The position numbers and the translations under genes are program-made. The notes beneath the pieces are model-generated. The model was not told where the DNA came from, ran no database searches, and saw only the letters and a list, made by a program, of their open reading frames with translations. Positions 1 through 7,687 of a DNA stretch of 64,000 nt are shown one piece after another (positions within the stretch are counted from its first letter, which is position 1; every line of letters begins with the position of its first letter). The stretch is from Reinekea sp. G2M2-21 (GTDB taxonomy: Bacteria > Pseudomonadota > Gammaproteobacteria > Pseudomonadales > Natronospirillaceae), in the NCBI RefSeq assembly GCF_015687175.1, contig NZ_JADPQG010000004.1, positions 310,001 through 374,000 on the forward strand, given 5' to 3'.

Positions 1-84
1 GCAACCTACAATGATGGTGTCTTGAGTTTGCTGCTCCCTAAAATCGAACCAAAAGACGATCGTCATAAAATCGATATTCGTTGA
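1..84 (+). CDS. Small heat-shock protein (Hsp20/IbpA family), C-terminal end only
   Basis: The open frame enters from the left edge and stops with TGA at 82-84, giving 27 residues. It reads Tyr-Asn-Asp-Gly-Val-Leu followed by a Leu-rich strand and Pro-Lys. That is the A-x-x-x-n-G-V-L signature closing the alpha-crystallin domain of Hsp20 chaperones. The tail ends in an Ile-Asp-Ile tripeptide, the I-x-I motif that docks between dimers in oligomers. Family function (known): ATP-independent holdase for unfolding proteins. The start and most of the domain lie outside the window, so the paralogue cannot be named. Confidence 0.8.
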   Translation, partial: ATYNDGVLSLLLPKIEPKDDRHKIDIR

Positions 85-96
85 GTATTTTTCATC

Positions 97-125
97 AAAC
101 GTCCGCTCATCGCGGACGTTTTTTT
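97..125 (+). terminator. Rho-independent terminator of the Hsp20 gene
   Basis: CGTCCGC at 100-106 pairs with GCGGACG at 112-118 around a 5-base loop. Seven T follow at 119-125, and AAA before the stem extends the pairing. It begins 13 bases after the Hsp20 stop. Confidence 0.92.
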
Positions 126-254
126 GGTTGGCTTTAACCGAGGATGCTCTGAATACATGGAATAGCCATTGCCATCGATGACGTGTCGAAAGGTATTCAC
201 CTTTCTATGATTTGTTCGTTATAGTGCCCGTTACACTCCCAACCAGACTTAAAA

Positions 255-809
255 ATGGAATCACAATCTTCTGTTATCCAACTGCTCGATGCCTATCAAC
301 CTGAAAATGTACAGGAGCGAGGTGCCTTAACGCTTATTCGTGAGTTTGTTCAACGTCACGCTCGTTTCTGGTCGCGAAGTACACTCGAAGGACATCTGAC
401 CGCATCAGCCTGGATAACCAATACCGAAAAAACGCGAGCGGTTTTGCTGCATCACAGAAAGTTGAATCTGTGGGTTCAGCCAGGCGGACACATTGATGAT
501 GAAGATCCTTCACTTGCGTTGGCCAGTCTTCGCGAAGCCACCGAGGAAACCGGATTAACGAACCTGGCCTTGAATCACTCCGGCATTTTTGACCTGGATG
601 TGCACGAGATTCCGGCTCGACCCGGTGAGCCTCAACATCAGCATCTGGATATTCGATTCTGGTTTGTAACCGACGCCCAGGATTTATCCCAAAATTCAGA
701 ATCAAATGATTTGGCTTGGTTGACCCGCTCCGAGATAGAAATGAAAACCGACGAGGAATCCGTTTTGCGAATGGCGCGTAAAACCCTGCTAACTTACAAT
801 GGACGTTAA
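255..809 (+). CDS. Nudix hydrolase
   Basis: 184 residues. The Nudix region is at about residues 75-100: a Gly-Gly-His-Ile strand, a somewhat long loop, then Arg-Glu-Ala-Thr-Glu-Glu-Thr-Gly-Leu, which supplies the metal-binding Glu residues of the REUxEExGU helix. The loop between the first Gly and the REU helix is about two residues longer than in the textbook Gx5Ex7 spacing. This resembles the Nudix subgroup with W-V-Q-P-G-G-H. Family role (known): cleavage of nucleoside diphosphates linked to another group; the substrate here is unknown. The 5-base gap to the next gene suggests co-transcription. No strong Shine-Dalgarno sequence precedes the ATG. Confidence 0.85.
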   Translation: MESQSSVIQLLDAYQPENVQERGALTLIREFVQRHARFWSRSTLEGHLTASAWITNTEKTRAVLLHHRKLNLWVQPGGHIDDEDPSLALASLREATEETGLTNLALNHSGIFDLDVHEIPARPGEPQHQHLDIRFWFVTDAQDLSQNSESNDLAWLTRSEIEMKTDEESVLRMARKTLLTYNGR

Positions 810-814
810 CTGAA

Positions 815-1690
815 ATGTCGTTAAAAAGCTCTCTGATACTGATTGTCGTACACGCCGTTGCGGCGTTGTTTGCGATGGCGTTGTCGGTACAAAGTACGAC
901 AGTGGCCGGTATCCCTGCCGCATACGGATTGATCGGTGCCGTATTCGTCATTCAATGGATCGCCTTTATACCGGCTTACCACTGGCAAACGGAACGCTTT
1001 TTTGATTTAACCGGAAGCCTGACCTATGTGTTTGTTTCGCTTGCGGCTCTGGTCATCGCGCCAGTAGTGACCGCCACTAAGCTGGTTGTCGCTTTCTGTA
1101 TAGTGATTTGGGCGCTACGGCTGGGCCTGTTTTTAGTTCTGCGTATTCGCAAGGACGGCAAGGATGGGCGGTTTGATGATATTAAACCCAATGCTGGTCG
1201 TTTCTTGACGGTGTGGTGTATCCAGGCACTTTGGATCACGGTAACAAGTTCGGCAGCGGTGGTGGTATTAACATCAGAAGAGGAAGTGGTTAACAGTCCG
1301 CTGTTATGGCTCGGATTAGTCGTCTGGACCTTCGGCTTTTTACTGGAAGTTATTGCCGATGAACAGAAAAGACGCTTCCGGGCAGCGCAAACCTATAAAG
1401 ATAGGTTCATCCAGTACGGACTTTGGCGTGTGTCCAGGCACCCAAATTATTTAGGCGAAATACTGTTGTGGTGTGGCATTGCCGTTATGGCTGTGCCTAG
1501 TATGGAGGGTTGGCGTTGGTTGGGGATGGTCTCCCCTTTGTTTGTATTTTTGCTGTTAAGGTACGTCAGTGGCGTCCCCTTGCTGGAACAACGCAGTGAT
1601 GATCGGTGGGAGCATCTGCCGGAATACCAGGCATATAAACAAAATACACCGATGCTGATACCGAGCTTTCGAGCAATCCAGAAAAAGTAA
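815..1690 (+). CDS. DUF1295 membrane protein (steroid 5-alpha-reductase/ICMT-like fold)
   Basis: 291 residues with about seven hydrophobic segments. The C-terminal third carries the family hallmark, a Phe-x-x-x-G-x-W-x-x-S-R-H-P-N-Y-x-G-E block at about residues 198-215, followed by a membrane segment and a tail with Glu-x-Tyr-x-x-Tyr. This domain is shared with methyltransferase- and reductase-type membrane enzymes that bind SAM or NAD(P)H. The actual substrate of DUF1295 proteins is not established. The gene starts 5 bases after the Nudix stop, so the pair is probably one transcript. It converges with the kinase gene at 1775. Confidence 0.85.
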   Translation: MSLKSSLILIVVHAVAALFAMALSVQSTTVAGIPAAYGLIGAVFVIQWIAFIPAYHWQTERFFDLTGSLTYVFVSLAALVIAPVVTATKLVVAFCIVIWALRLGLFLVLRIRKDGKDGRFDDIKPNAGRFLTVWCIQALWITVTSSAAVVVLTSEEEVVNSPLLWLGLVVWTFGFLLEVIADEQKRRFRAAQTYKDRFIQYGLWRVSRHPNYLGEILLWCGIAVMAVPSMEGWRWLGMVSPLFVFLLLRYVSGVPLLEQRSDDRWEHLPEYQAYKQNTPMLIPSFRAIQKK

Positions 1691-1774
1691 ATTAAAATAT
1701 CGCCGATACAGTGTTTGCTGCTGGACCAAGAGATCTTTCACGATACTTGGCTAGTACGCCAGCTTGAAAGCCCT

Positions 1775-2722
1775 TTATGGCTGATAAGGCCAATGATCCT
1801 TGTTGACGTGACCGAGAAACTGCTCACGTATGGCTGCGACGGATAAATCTGGGTTTACCGATGACCGACTGTTCAAGGTGAAAGTGGCACACGCAATGGC
1901 AAATTCCAATTGATCGGTGGTTTTTTCAAACAGTTCGCGGGCGGCGATGAATCCGGCAAAAAGTGCATCGCCTGCACCAGTATCACTGGCGTTGACCCCT
2001 TTTATAGCGGCCTTGTGCTGGACGCCCTGGTCATTATAAACGAGGGCGCCCTGCGGGCCTTGGCTAAGCAACACGGTGCCAACGCCTCGTTCATAGAGGG
2101 CTCTAGCTAAAAAGTCATCGTCACCCTGTAGTTCTAATATGGCAGCGGCTTCTGCCCGGTTTACCTTAAGAACATCAATATCTGTGAGTATGTGTTTGAT
2201 TTTAGGGGCTTTGGTTGCCGATACCGCGTCTACGTGCAGTGGCAGCAGACCTTTATTGGCTGCTATCCATTGCAATGCATCGGGCGTCAAGTTGGCTTCG
2301 GCAACAATCTGATCGTGGTCAGAGAGTAATGAACGTTTCTGTTGCAGAGCCTCGGGTGTTATTCGCTCGATAATAGACATATCAGCGATGGCGGCCAATA
2401 ATGCGCCTAATTGATTGTTGATGGCGAGATAAGAGCCCGTGCTGGCATCCGCAAATTCGAAGATGTGTTCGGTAGTGACGCCAGCCGATGCACAGCTGTC
2501 AATAATAATTGAGCGGCCAATGTCGCCACCGACAGCCGTCAATAAGGTGCAGTTGAACCCCAGACGAGCCAGATTCTCCGCGATATTACGTCCAACGCCG
2601 CCAGCACTGCTTTTAACGATACCGGGGTTGGAATCGCCCGGAATCAGTCGACCTGAACAGCTCCCGGCAATGTCCAGGTTAGCGCCACCTATGATCAGGG
2701 TTTTGGGCCAGTCTCGGTTCAC
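1775..2722 (-). CDS. psuK: Pseudouridine kinase (PfkB family)
   Basis: 315 residues. N-terminal strand with Gly-Gly-Ala-Asn-Leu-Asp-Ile, then Gly-Asp-Ser-Asn-Pro-Gly and the substrate-binding Gly-Gly-Val-Gly-Arg-Asn-Ile-Ala-Glu-Asn-Leu block. PfkB signature 2 (D-T-G-A-G-D, catalytic Asp) lies at about residues 246-251. These blocks and the Asn-Pro-Asp-Leu-Ser tail match PsuK rather than ribokinase or fructokinase. Known reaction: ATP-dependent phosphorylation of pseudouridine to the 5'-phosphate, which PsuG then cleaves to uracil and ribose 5-phosphate. No psuG is visible nearby. The gene starts 17 bases after the cyclic-nucleotide-domain gene, so the two probably share a transcript. Confidence 0.82.
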   Translation of the reverse strand: MNRDWPKTLIIGGANLDIAGSCSGRLIPGDSNPGIVKSSAGGVGRNIAENLARLGFNCTLLTAVGGDIGRSIIIDSCASAGVTTEHIFEFADASTGSYLAINNQLGALLAAIADMSIIERITPEALQQKRSLLSDHDQIVAEANLTPDALQWIAANKGLLPLHVDAVSATKAPKIKHILTDIDVLKVNRAEAAAILELQGDDDFLARALYERGVGTVLLSQGPQGALVYNDQGVQHKAAIKGVNASDTGAGDALFAGFIAARELFEKTTDQLEFAIACATFTLNSRSSVNPDLSVAAIREQFLGHVNKDHWPYQP

Positions 2723-2739
2723 GATGCGTCCGTTTGCTG

Positions 2740-3525
2740 TCAGGGAGTTTCTTGTTGCGTGAATTGGGTGTTCATGGCTGTAATCTTGCGAGCCATGTTC
2801 TCAATCAAGGTCATGGTGGTTTGCGGATGCGATTGAATGAGGGTAATGAATTCTTCCTTGGGGACGGCCAGAACAGTACAGTTACTGGTGGCCTTGACGG
2901 TTGCTGAGCGCTTTTCGCCAGTGAAGACGGCCATTGCGCCAAAAATTTCATCTTGCTCTACCTTACCGACACAGATGTCGTCGACAAAAACGTCGGCAGA
3001 ACCAGTTAAAATTGTAAAGACCTCTTTGGCGTCATCGCCTTGCGTGATAATCGTCTGCCCCTCGGCAAAATTCAAAAAACCGGTATGCGGTTGGCTGACA
3101 TTCAATTGGTTGCGACCAAACGCATCTTGAAACAGAGTCATTTGTGTAACCAGGTAACTGGTCCAGATGGCCTGCCTTTCTTTGGTTTCGTTCACGTAAC
3201 GCAACAAGGTGTCCGCTTCGTATTGTTCCACCTCGGCATTGTCTTCAATGGAAACCCGTAACGAAGGCAGTTGGTAACATTGCGTCAATCCAATCAGGTC
3301 GCCTGCTTCAAAATATAAGCAGACGCGGTTCTCGGAGTTGGCAGTAAGATTACCATGACGGACGATAAACAGGTTTTCAGACGACTCAAGTGCGTATAGA
3401 TCCTGTGTCGCACTTAAGGTGACCGGTTGGCCCGGCGGCAAGGCTTCAAACAGTTTGTGGGACAGTTTTTTAAGGCGATCCGTGAGTTGGTCGACATAGG
3501 ATGGGCGTTCGCCAAGTAAAAGCAT
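2740..3525 (-). CDS. Cyclic-nucleotide-binding-domain protein, two tandem domains, no output domain
   Basis: 261 residues with no transmembrane segment and no helix-turn-helix. Residues about 35-110 form a degenerate cNMP fold. Residues about 147-245 form a full one, ending in the helices that normally follow it. In the phosphate-binding cassette (about 195-210) the Arg-Ser-Ala that grips the cyclic phosphate is present (Arg206), but the Glu that contacts the ribose 2'-OH is replaced by Ala197 (Phe-Gly-Ala-Met). Ligand binding may therefore be altered or lost. A good AGGAAC Shine-Dalgarno sequence precedes the ATG. It is the first gene of a probable operon with psuK. The biological role is unknown. 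Confidence 0.8.
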   Translation of the reverse strand: MLLLGERPSYVDQLTDRLKKLSHKLFEALPPGQPVTLSATQDLYALESSENLFIVRHGNLTANSENRVCLYFEAGDLIGLTQCYQLPSLRVSIEDNAEVEQYEADTLLRYVNETKERQAIWTSYLVTQMTLFQDAFGRNQLNVSQPHTGFLNFAEGQTIITQGDDAKEVFTILTGSADVFVDDICVGKVEQDEIFGAMAVFTGEKRSATVKATSNCTVLAVPKEEFITLIQSHPQTTMTLIENMARKITAMNTQFTQQETP

Positions 3526-3616
3526 TTCTTGTTCCTGTATTGGTGAATCAATCTTGCCAAAGACGCGTTCAGATTAGTGGTAAACTGCGTCCAGTTCTAC
3601 TGTTTTTGGAATTTCT

Positions 3617-5938
3617 GTGGCTCAGCGCACACCTTTTTATATATTAAGTCGGCACTGGTCCGATGTGGAGACGGGAATCGAACTTCGTTATTGGCTGTTA
3701 CACGGCGGTCGATACCATTGCTGGACGGTACCCGATCAGGAGTCGTCGTGTTTTATCGCCGTTCATCAGCTTGCGCAATGGCAATCTATTTGGCGACGAA
3801 TGCAATTGAATGTCAGAGTTGGTGACAAGCCGTTTCAAGCCTTGCTGGGTGATTCTGTATTACCAGTCTATTCTGAGACCTTTCAACAACAGCGTCGTTG
3901 GGTATGGCAGGGTAAAGAGCAAGGGTTAAAAGTCTGGGAAGACGATGTCAACCCGGCGGAACGGTTTCTGATGGAGCGGTTTCTGTTCGGCAGTCTGCAA
4001 TTTGAGGGTACTAAAGCCAAGCCCGCTACCAGTGAGCCTGAACTGAATGTCCTATCGATCGATATCGAAACAGAATGGTTTCAGCCGGGTTCGACCCCCG
4101 TGCTTTACAGTGTAGCACTGGCCAGTAAACGTCTGAACCGGGTGTTTATTGTGCAGAATGTCCATGCTGCCAAACAACGATATGCCGGACCAGACATTCA
4201 GTGGTGTCCGGATATCGCCTCATGTTTGCAACAGGTTGTAGATGCTATTCAGCAGATAGACCCAGACTGCATTGTCGGCTGGAATGTCATCGATTTTGAC
4301 TTGAGAATCCTTCAAGAACACTGTGATCAGCTCGGTATAGTGTTCGCTATTGGTCGTAACCACCTACCACCCCGTTGGCGTAAGCGAGGGGACAACGCAA
4401 ACCGTTACCACATTGAGTTGGAGGGCCGTCTGGTCGTCGATGGACCGGGAGCCTTTCGCTCAGCTTCCTGGGCGTTTGAAGACTACTCTCTGGAGACTGT
4501 GTCGCAAACGTTGTTGCATCGCGGAAAAAAGATAGAGCACAGTGATGACCGGGTAGGTGAAATCGAACGCATGTATCGAGAAGATATTCAGGCTTTTGCC
4601 GGCTACAACCTGGAAGATGCTCAACTGGTACTGGAATTGTTTGACGTGGCAGGCTTGTGGCATTTTTTACTTGAACGAAGCCACTTGACTGGCCTGCCGA
4701 TGGATCGGCCGGGCGCCTCGTCAGCGGCATTCAACACCGTTTACATGCCAAGGTTGCACCGCATGGGGTATGTCGCCAGCAGTATTGGCGAGCAAACGCT
4801 TCAGTTGTCCAGCCCTGGTGGGTTTGTTATGGACAGCGTTCCGGGGATTTACCAGAACGTCATCGTGTTGGATTTCAAGAGTCTGTATCCCTCGATTATC
4901 CGCACGTTTTTAATTGACCCTCTCGGGTTGCAGGAAGGGCTAAAGGCCGACCCCGTAGATACCGTGCCTGGCTTTTTAGATGCCCGTTTTCACCGCCAGC
5001 ATCACATTTTGCCCGCACTTATCGATCAGCTATGGCAGGCCCGAGATATCGCAAAACAACAGAAAAACGCGCCAATGTCCCAGGCGATTAAAATCATCAT
5101 GAATTCGTTTTATGGCGTTTTGGGAAGTCCATTATGCCGTTTCTTTGATCCACGCTTGGCCAGTTCCATTACCATGCGCGGACATGAGATTCTGCAGAAA
5201 AGCCGGTCATTCATTGAAAAGCAGGGCTACCCGGTTATTTATGGCGATACCGACTCTGTGTTTGTGCACGCGGCGGGTCATGAATCGCCGGAGGATTTGG
5301 GTCGGCAGTTGGCATCTGCGTTGAATCGTTGGTGGCAGGAACAGCTGCAACGAGACTTTCAGCTGGCTTGCCATCTGGAAATGGAGTTTGAAACCCATTA
5401 CGAAAAATTCGTTATGCCAACCATTCGTGGATCCGAAACAGGCTCGAAAAAGCGTTATGCCGGTTGGATTCAAGAAGGCAAGGAATATCGGCTGGTGTTT
5501 AAAGGTTTGGAGGCGGTGCGTTCAGACTGGACTCCTTTAGCTAAACAATTTCAAGCGACCCTGTATGAAAAGGTCTTCCGCGGCGAAAGCTATCGGACTT
5601 TTATTGTGCAGACCGTGAATGAGTTGGAAGCGGGCTTGCTTGATGCCCTATTGATTTATCGACGGCGATTGCGCCGTAGCATTGATCAATATGAGAAACA
5701 GGCACCCCCGCAAGTTCAGGCTGCCCGCTTAAAAAGGGCACAGAACCCAAACTGGCAGGGTCGAAACATCGAGTATGTGAAAACCACGCAAGGCTGGCAG
5801 CCTATCCCATATGTCAACGCGCCTTTGGATTATCAGCACTATATTGAAAAACAACTGGCACCCATTGCGGATGCCCTGTTGCATTTTTTTGGAGAAGATT
5901 TCAATCGATTGATCGACGAACAGTTGAATCTATTCTGA
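3617..5938 (+). CDS. polB: DNA polymerase II (family B)
   Basis: 773 residues, close to the 783 of E. coli Pol II. The start is GTG with GGA upstream. The exonuclease domain has Asp-Ile-Glu (Exo I, about 149-151), a Gly-Trp-Asn-x-x-x-Phe-Asp block (Exo II) and Tyr-Asn-Leu-Glu-Asp (Exo III). The polymerase domain has motif A (D-F-K-S-L-Y-P-S-I-I), motif B (K-x-I-x-N-S-F-Y-G) and motif C (Y-G-D-T-D-S), plus the Lys-Lys-Arg-Tyr-Ala-Gly block. All catalytic residues are intact, so it should be a proofreading polymerase. Known role: replication restart and lesion bypass under damage stress, usually LexA-controlled. I see no clear LexA box in the 90 bases upstream. Confidence 0.96.
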   Translation: MAQRTPFYILSRHWSDVETGIELRYWLLHGGRYHCWTVPDQESSCFIAVHQLAQWQSIWRRMQLNVRVGDKPFQALLGDSVLPVYSETFQQQRRWVWQGKEQGLKVWEDDVNPAERFLMERFLFGSLQFEGTKAKPATSEPELNVLSIDIETEWFQPGSTPVLYSVALASKRLNRVFIVQNVHAAKQRYAGPDIQWCPDIASCLQQVVDAIQQIDPDCIVGWNVIDFDLRILQEHCDQLGIVFAIGRNHLPPRWRKRGDNANRYHIELEGRLVVDGPGAFRSASWAFEDYSLETVSQTLLHRGKKIEHSDDRVGEIERMYREDIQAFAGYNLEDAQLVLELFDVAGLWHFLLERSHLTGLPMDRPGASSAAFNTVYMPRLHRMGYVASSIGEQTLQLSSPGGFVMDSVPGIYQNVIVLDFKSLYPSIIRTFLIDPLGLQEGLKADPVDTVPGFLDARFHRQHHILPALIDQLWQARDIAKQQKNAPMSQAIKIIMNSFYGVLGSPLCRFFDPRLASSITMRGHEILQKSRSFIEKQGYPVIYGDTDSVFVHAAGHESPEDLGRQLASALNRWWQEQLQRDFQLACHLEMEFETHYEKFVMPTIRGSETGSKKRYAGWIQEGKEYRLVFKGLEAVRSDWTPLAKQFQATLYEKVFRGESYRTFIVQTVNELEAGLLDALLIYRRRLRRSIDQYEKQAPPQVQAARLKRAQNPNWQGRNIEYVKTTQGWQPIPYVNAPLDYQHYIEKQLAPIADALLHFFGEDFNRLIDEQLNLF

Positions 5939-5957
5939 ACAGATCAGCGGTAGCTTA

Positions 5958-6458
5958 TCAGTTTGTTTTACGCAGACTGAAGCGTTCATCACCGCTGATC
6001 AGATCCATCTGTCCGTCACTAAACCGGATAATCGTGTAGGTCAGCTGAACAGGTTCTACAGACCGTTTGAGCTGGCCGCCTCGCGCGGCGGACTGACTGA
6101 ATTCAGTAATTACGGTGACGGTGGTGTTCTCAATGGTCCAAATGCCCTGGTAACTGTATACGGATTGATCTGCTCGAGTCTGGATCAGTGAGATGGAGCC
6201 ATTGCTGTTGAATGTAAATTTGGCTTCTCCACCGCCGTTAATCTGCCCAAACCACTGCCCTGCCAGCAATTCTGCTGTGACGACAATGGGTTCCGGTTTT
6301 TTACCTTGAATGGCAATTTCTTCAGCTTCAACGGTTTGTGGTGGCCGGTCACCATAGAAAACATTACCGTCTGCGTCGGTCCAGGTATAAATCTTTCCAG
6401 CCGCAAATAAGCTTACCGGCAAACATATAAGTGCAATGACGAATAACCGCTTTACCAT
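5958..6458 (-). CDS. DUF4124-domain secreted protein with lipocalin-like C-terminal half
   Basis: 166 residues. There is a cleavable signal peptide (Lys-Arg, hydrophobic core, Ala-Ala at about 19-20). A short DUF4124 block follows, Ile-Tyr-Thr-Trp-Thr-Asp-Ala-Asp-Gly-Asn-Val-Phe-Tyr-Gly-Asp, which is common in small periplasmic proteins of Proteobacteria. The rest (about 60-166) is rich in alternating beta residues and reads like a small beta-barrel sensor or binding domain. AAAGGAAC precedes the ATG. It converges with polB, with 19 bases between the stops. The function is unknown. Confidence 0.75.
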   Translation of the reverse strand: MVKRLFVIALICLPVSLFAAGKIYTWTDADGNVFYGDRPPQTVEAEEIAIQGKKPEPIVVTAELLAGQWFGQINGGGEAKFTFNSNGSISLIQTRADQSVYSYQGIWTIENTTVTVITEFSQSAARGGQLKRSVEPVQLTYTIIRFSDGQMDLISGDERFSLRKTN

Positions 6459-6600
6459 TGAATTGTTCCTTTGTTTCTACCAAATGGCAGTCAAATAATT
6501 ATCTGCTGGCTAGTTTAACCCTGAATTATGGTTAAAGTGAAACCTAACGCGACAATTCTGCGGGCCACGGTTGCCAAAATGTGAACTGAGCGTACGCCTT

Positions 6601-7599
6601 TCAGCCATAAAACTGATTTTTGACCTTTTCTAGCTGGTTTTTGGACAGGCGCGGTCCGGACTGTTGCACTAATTCTGCCGCCGCAAGGCTGGCCAAATGG
6701 CCCGCTTGCGCATAGTTCAGACCACTGACCAGTCCGTAAAGGAATGCTCCTGCAAAGGTGTCTCCGGCTCCCAAGGTGCTAACAGCATTCACTTTTAGTG
6801 CGTCGACTTGATGAGTAACGGTTCCATCGAATACCCGTGCCCCATGCTCGCCTCGGGTCAGCGCCCAGCTGTTGGCAAGGCGGTGCATAGCTGATTCGGC
6901 GTCTTCCGGGTGATCCGATTGCGCCCAGATTGCTGCTTCTTCCTCATTGCAAAACAATAAGTCGACGGGTTCGTCTAGTAAGATAGCCAGGCGTTCTCTG
7001 CACAGTCTGACAACGGCAGGGTCACAGAAATTCACGGCAATTTTTTTACCCAAGCGGCGAGCTTCATCGCGGGCCTTTAAAGCAGCCAGAAAACCGGACT
7101 CAGCAATTAGCAAGTGGCCTTCAATATATACCCACTGCGCCTGTTGCAGTGCGGGAATGTTCAAATGTTTTGGGCCAATATAGTCGGTAATGCCGACGTA
7201 GGTATTCATGGTGCGGGCAGCGTCTGGCGTCAGCAAAACTAAACAAACACCGGTGTGGCCGCTTTCCTGGAAACTGTTTTGATCGGTCGAAATTCCAGAG
7301 TCGAGCAGTTGCTGTTGATAGAATTGACCTTCACTGTCATTACCCAGAAGGCATGAGAAATGGCAATTCGCACCCAGTAGTGCCGCAGTGGCCAGTGTAT
7401 TTGCACCGCTGCCACCGCCGGTTCGGGTATTCAGATTACCTTCTGTACTGGCCCGTTGCCTTAGCGTCGAAGAACGTTGGTAATCAATCAGGGTACGGTG
7501 ATTCTTTGCGATACCAAGGCTCTGTAATAAGGCCTCGCTGATGGAATATTCTTCATCTACCAAGGCATGACCGAACGCATAAATGTGCAAATCACTCAT
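6601..7599 (-). CDS. Adenosine-kinase-like PfkB sugar/nucleoside kinase
   Basis: 332 residues. It belongs to the bacterial adenosine-kinase-like subgroup: Gly-x-Ala-Leu-Val-Asp-Glu-Glu near the N-terminus, Thr-Gly-Gly-Gly-Ser-Gly-Ala-Asn-Thr at about 61-69, Arg-Thr-Met-Asn-Thr-Tyr-Val-Gly, Leu-Leu-Phe-Cys-Asn-Glu-Glu-Glu-Ala, and the catalytic Leu-Gly-Ala-Gly-Asp-Thr-Phe-Ala-Gly at about 276-284. The ATP- and substrate-binding residues expected of PfkB enzymes are present. The true substrate could be adenosine, inosine or a sugar. It is divergent from mrcB, with 88 bases between the starts. Confidence 0.82.
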   Translation of the reverse strand: MSDLHIYAFGHALVDEEYSISEALLQSLGIAKNHRTLIDYQRSSTLRQRASTEGNLNTRTGGGSGANTLATAALLGANCHFSCLLGNDSEGQFYQQQLLDSGISTDQNSFQESGHTGVCLVLLTPDAARTMNTYVGITDYIGPKHLNIPALQQAQWVYIEGHLLIAESGFLAALKARDEARRLGKKIAVNFCDPAVVRLCRERLAILLDEPVDLLFCNEEEAAIWAQSDHPEDAESAMHRLANSWALTRGEHGARVFDGTVTHQVDALKVNAVSTLGAGDTFAGAFLYGLVSGLNYAQAGHLASLAAAELVQQSGPRLSKNQLEKVKNQFYG

Positions 7600-7672
7600 A
7601 GGAAAGTCCGATGATCAAAAAACGGCGCAGTGTAATGATAAACGGTTCAAAGACAAGCCGGTCAAAGCACCT

Positions 7673-7678
7673 TATAAT
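7673..7678 (+). promoter_or_regulatory. Possible -10 element of mrcB
   Basis: A perfect TATAAT lies 10 bases before the preferred mrcB ATG (7688). No good -35 is visible at normal spacing (the nearest is TTCAAA at 7646, too far). If used, the transcript would begin only a few bases before the ATG and be almost leaderless. It may be chance. Confidence 0.3.
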
Positions 7679-7687
7679 GCGACGCCT

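Noticed and set aside
334-951. 205-residue minus-strand reading frame opposite the Nudix gene
   Set aside because: It is antisense to a clear Nudix/DUF1295 pair, has no recognisable domain, and its composition (Arg/Ser/Pro-rich) is typical of a shadow frame.
3526-3616. LexA box before polB
   Set aside because: No CTG-N10-CAG with acceptable interior was found in the short upstream region.
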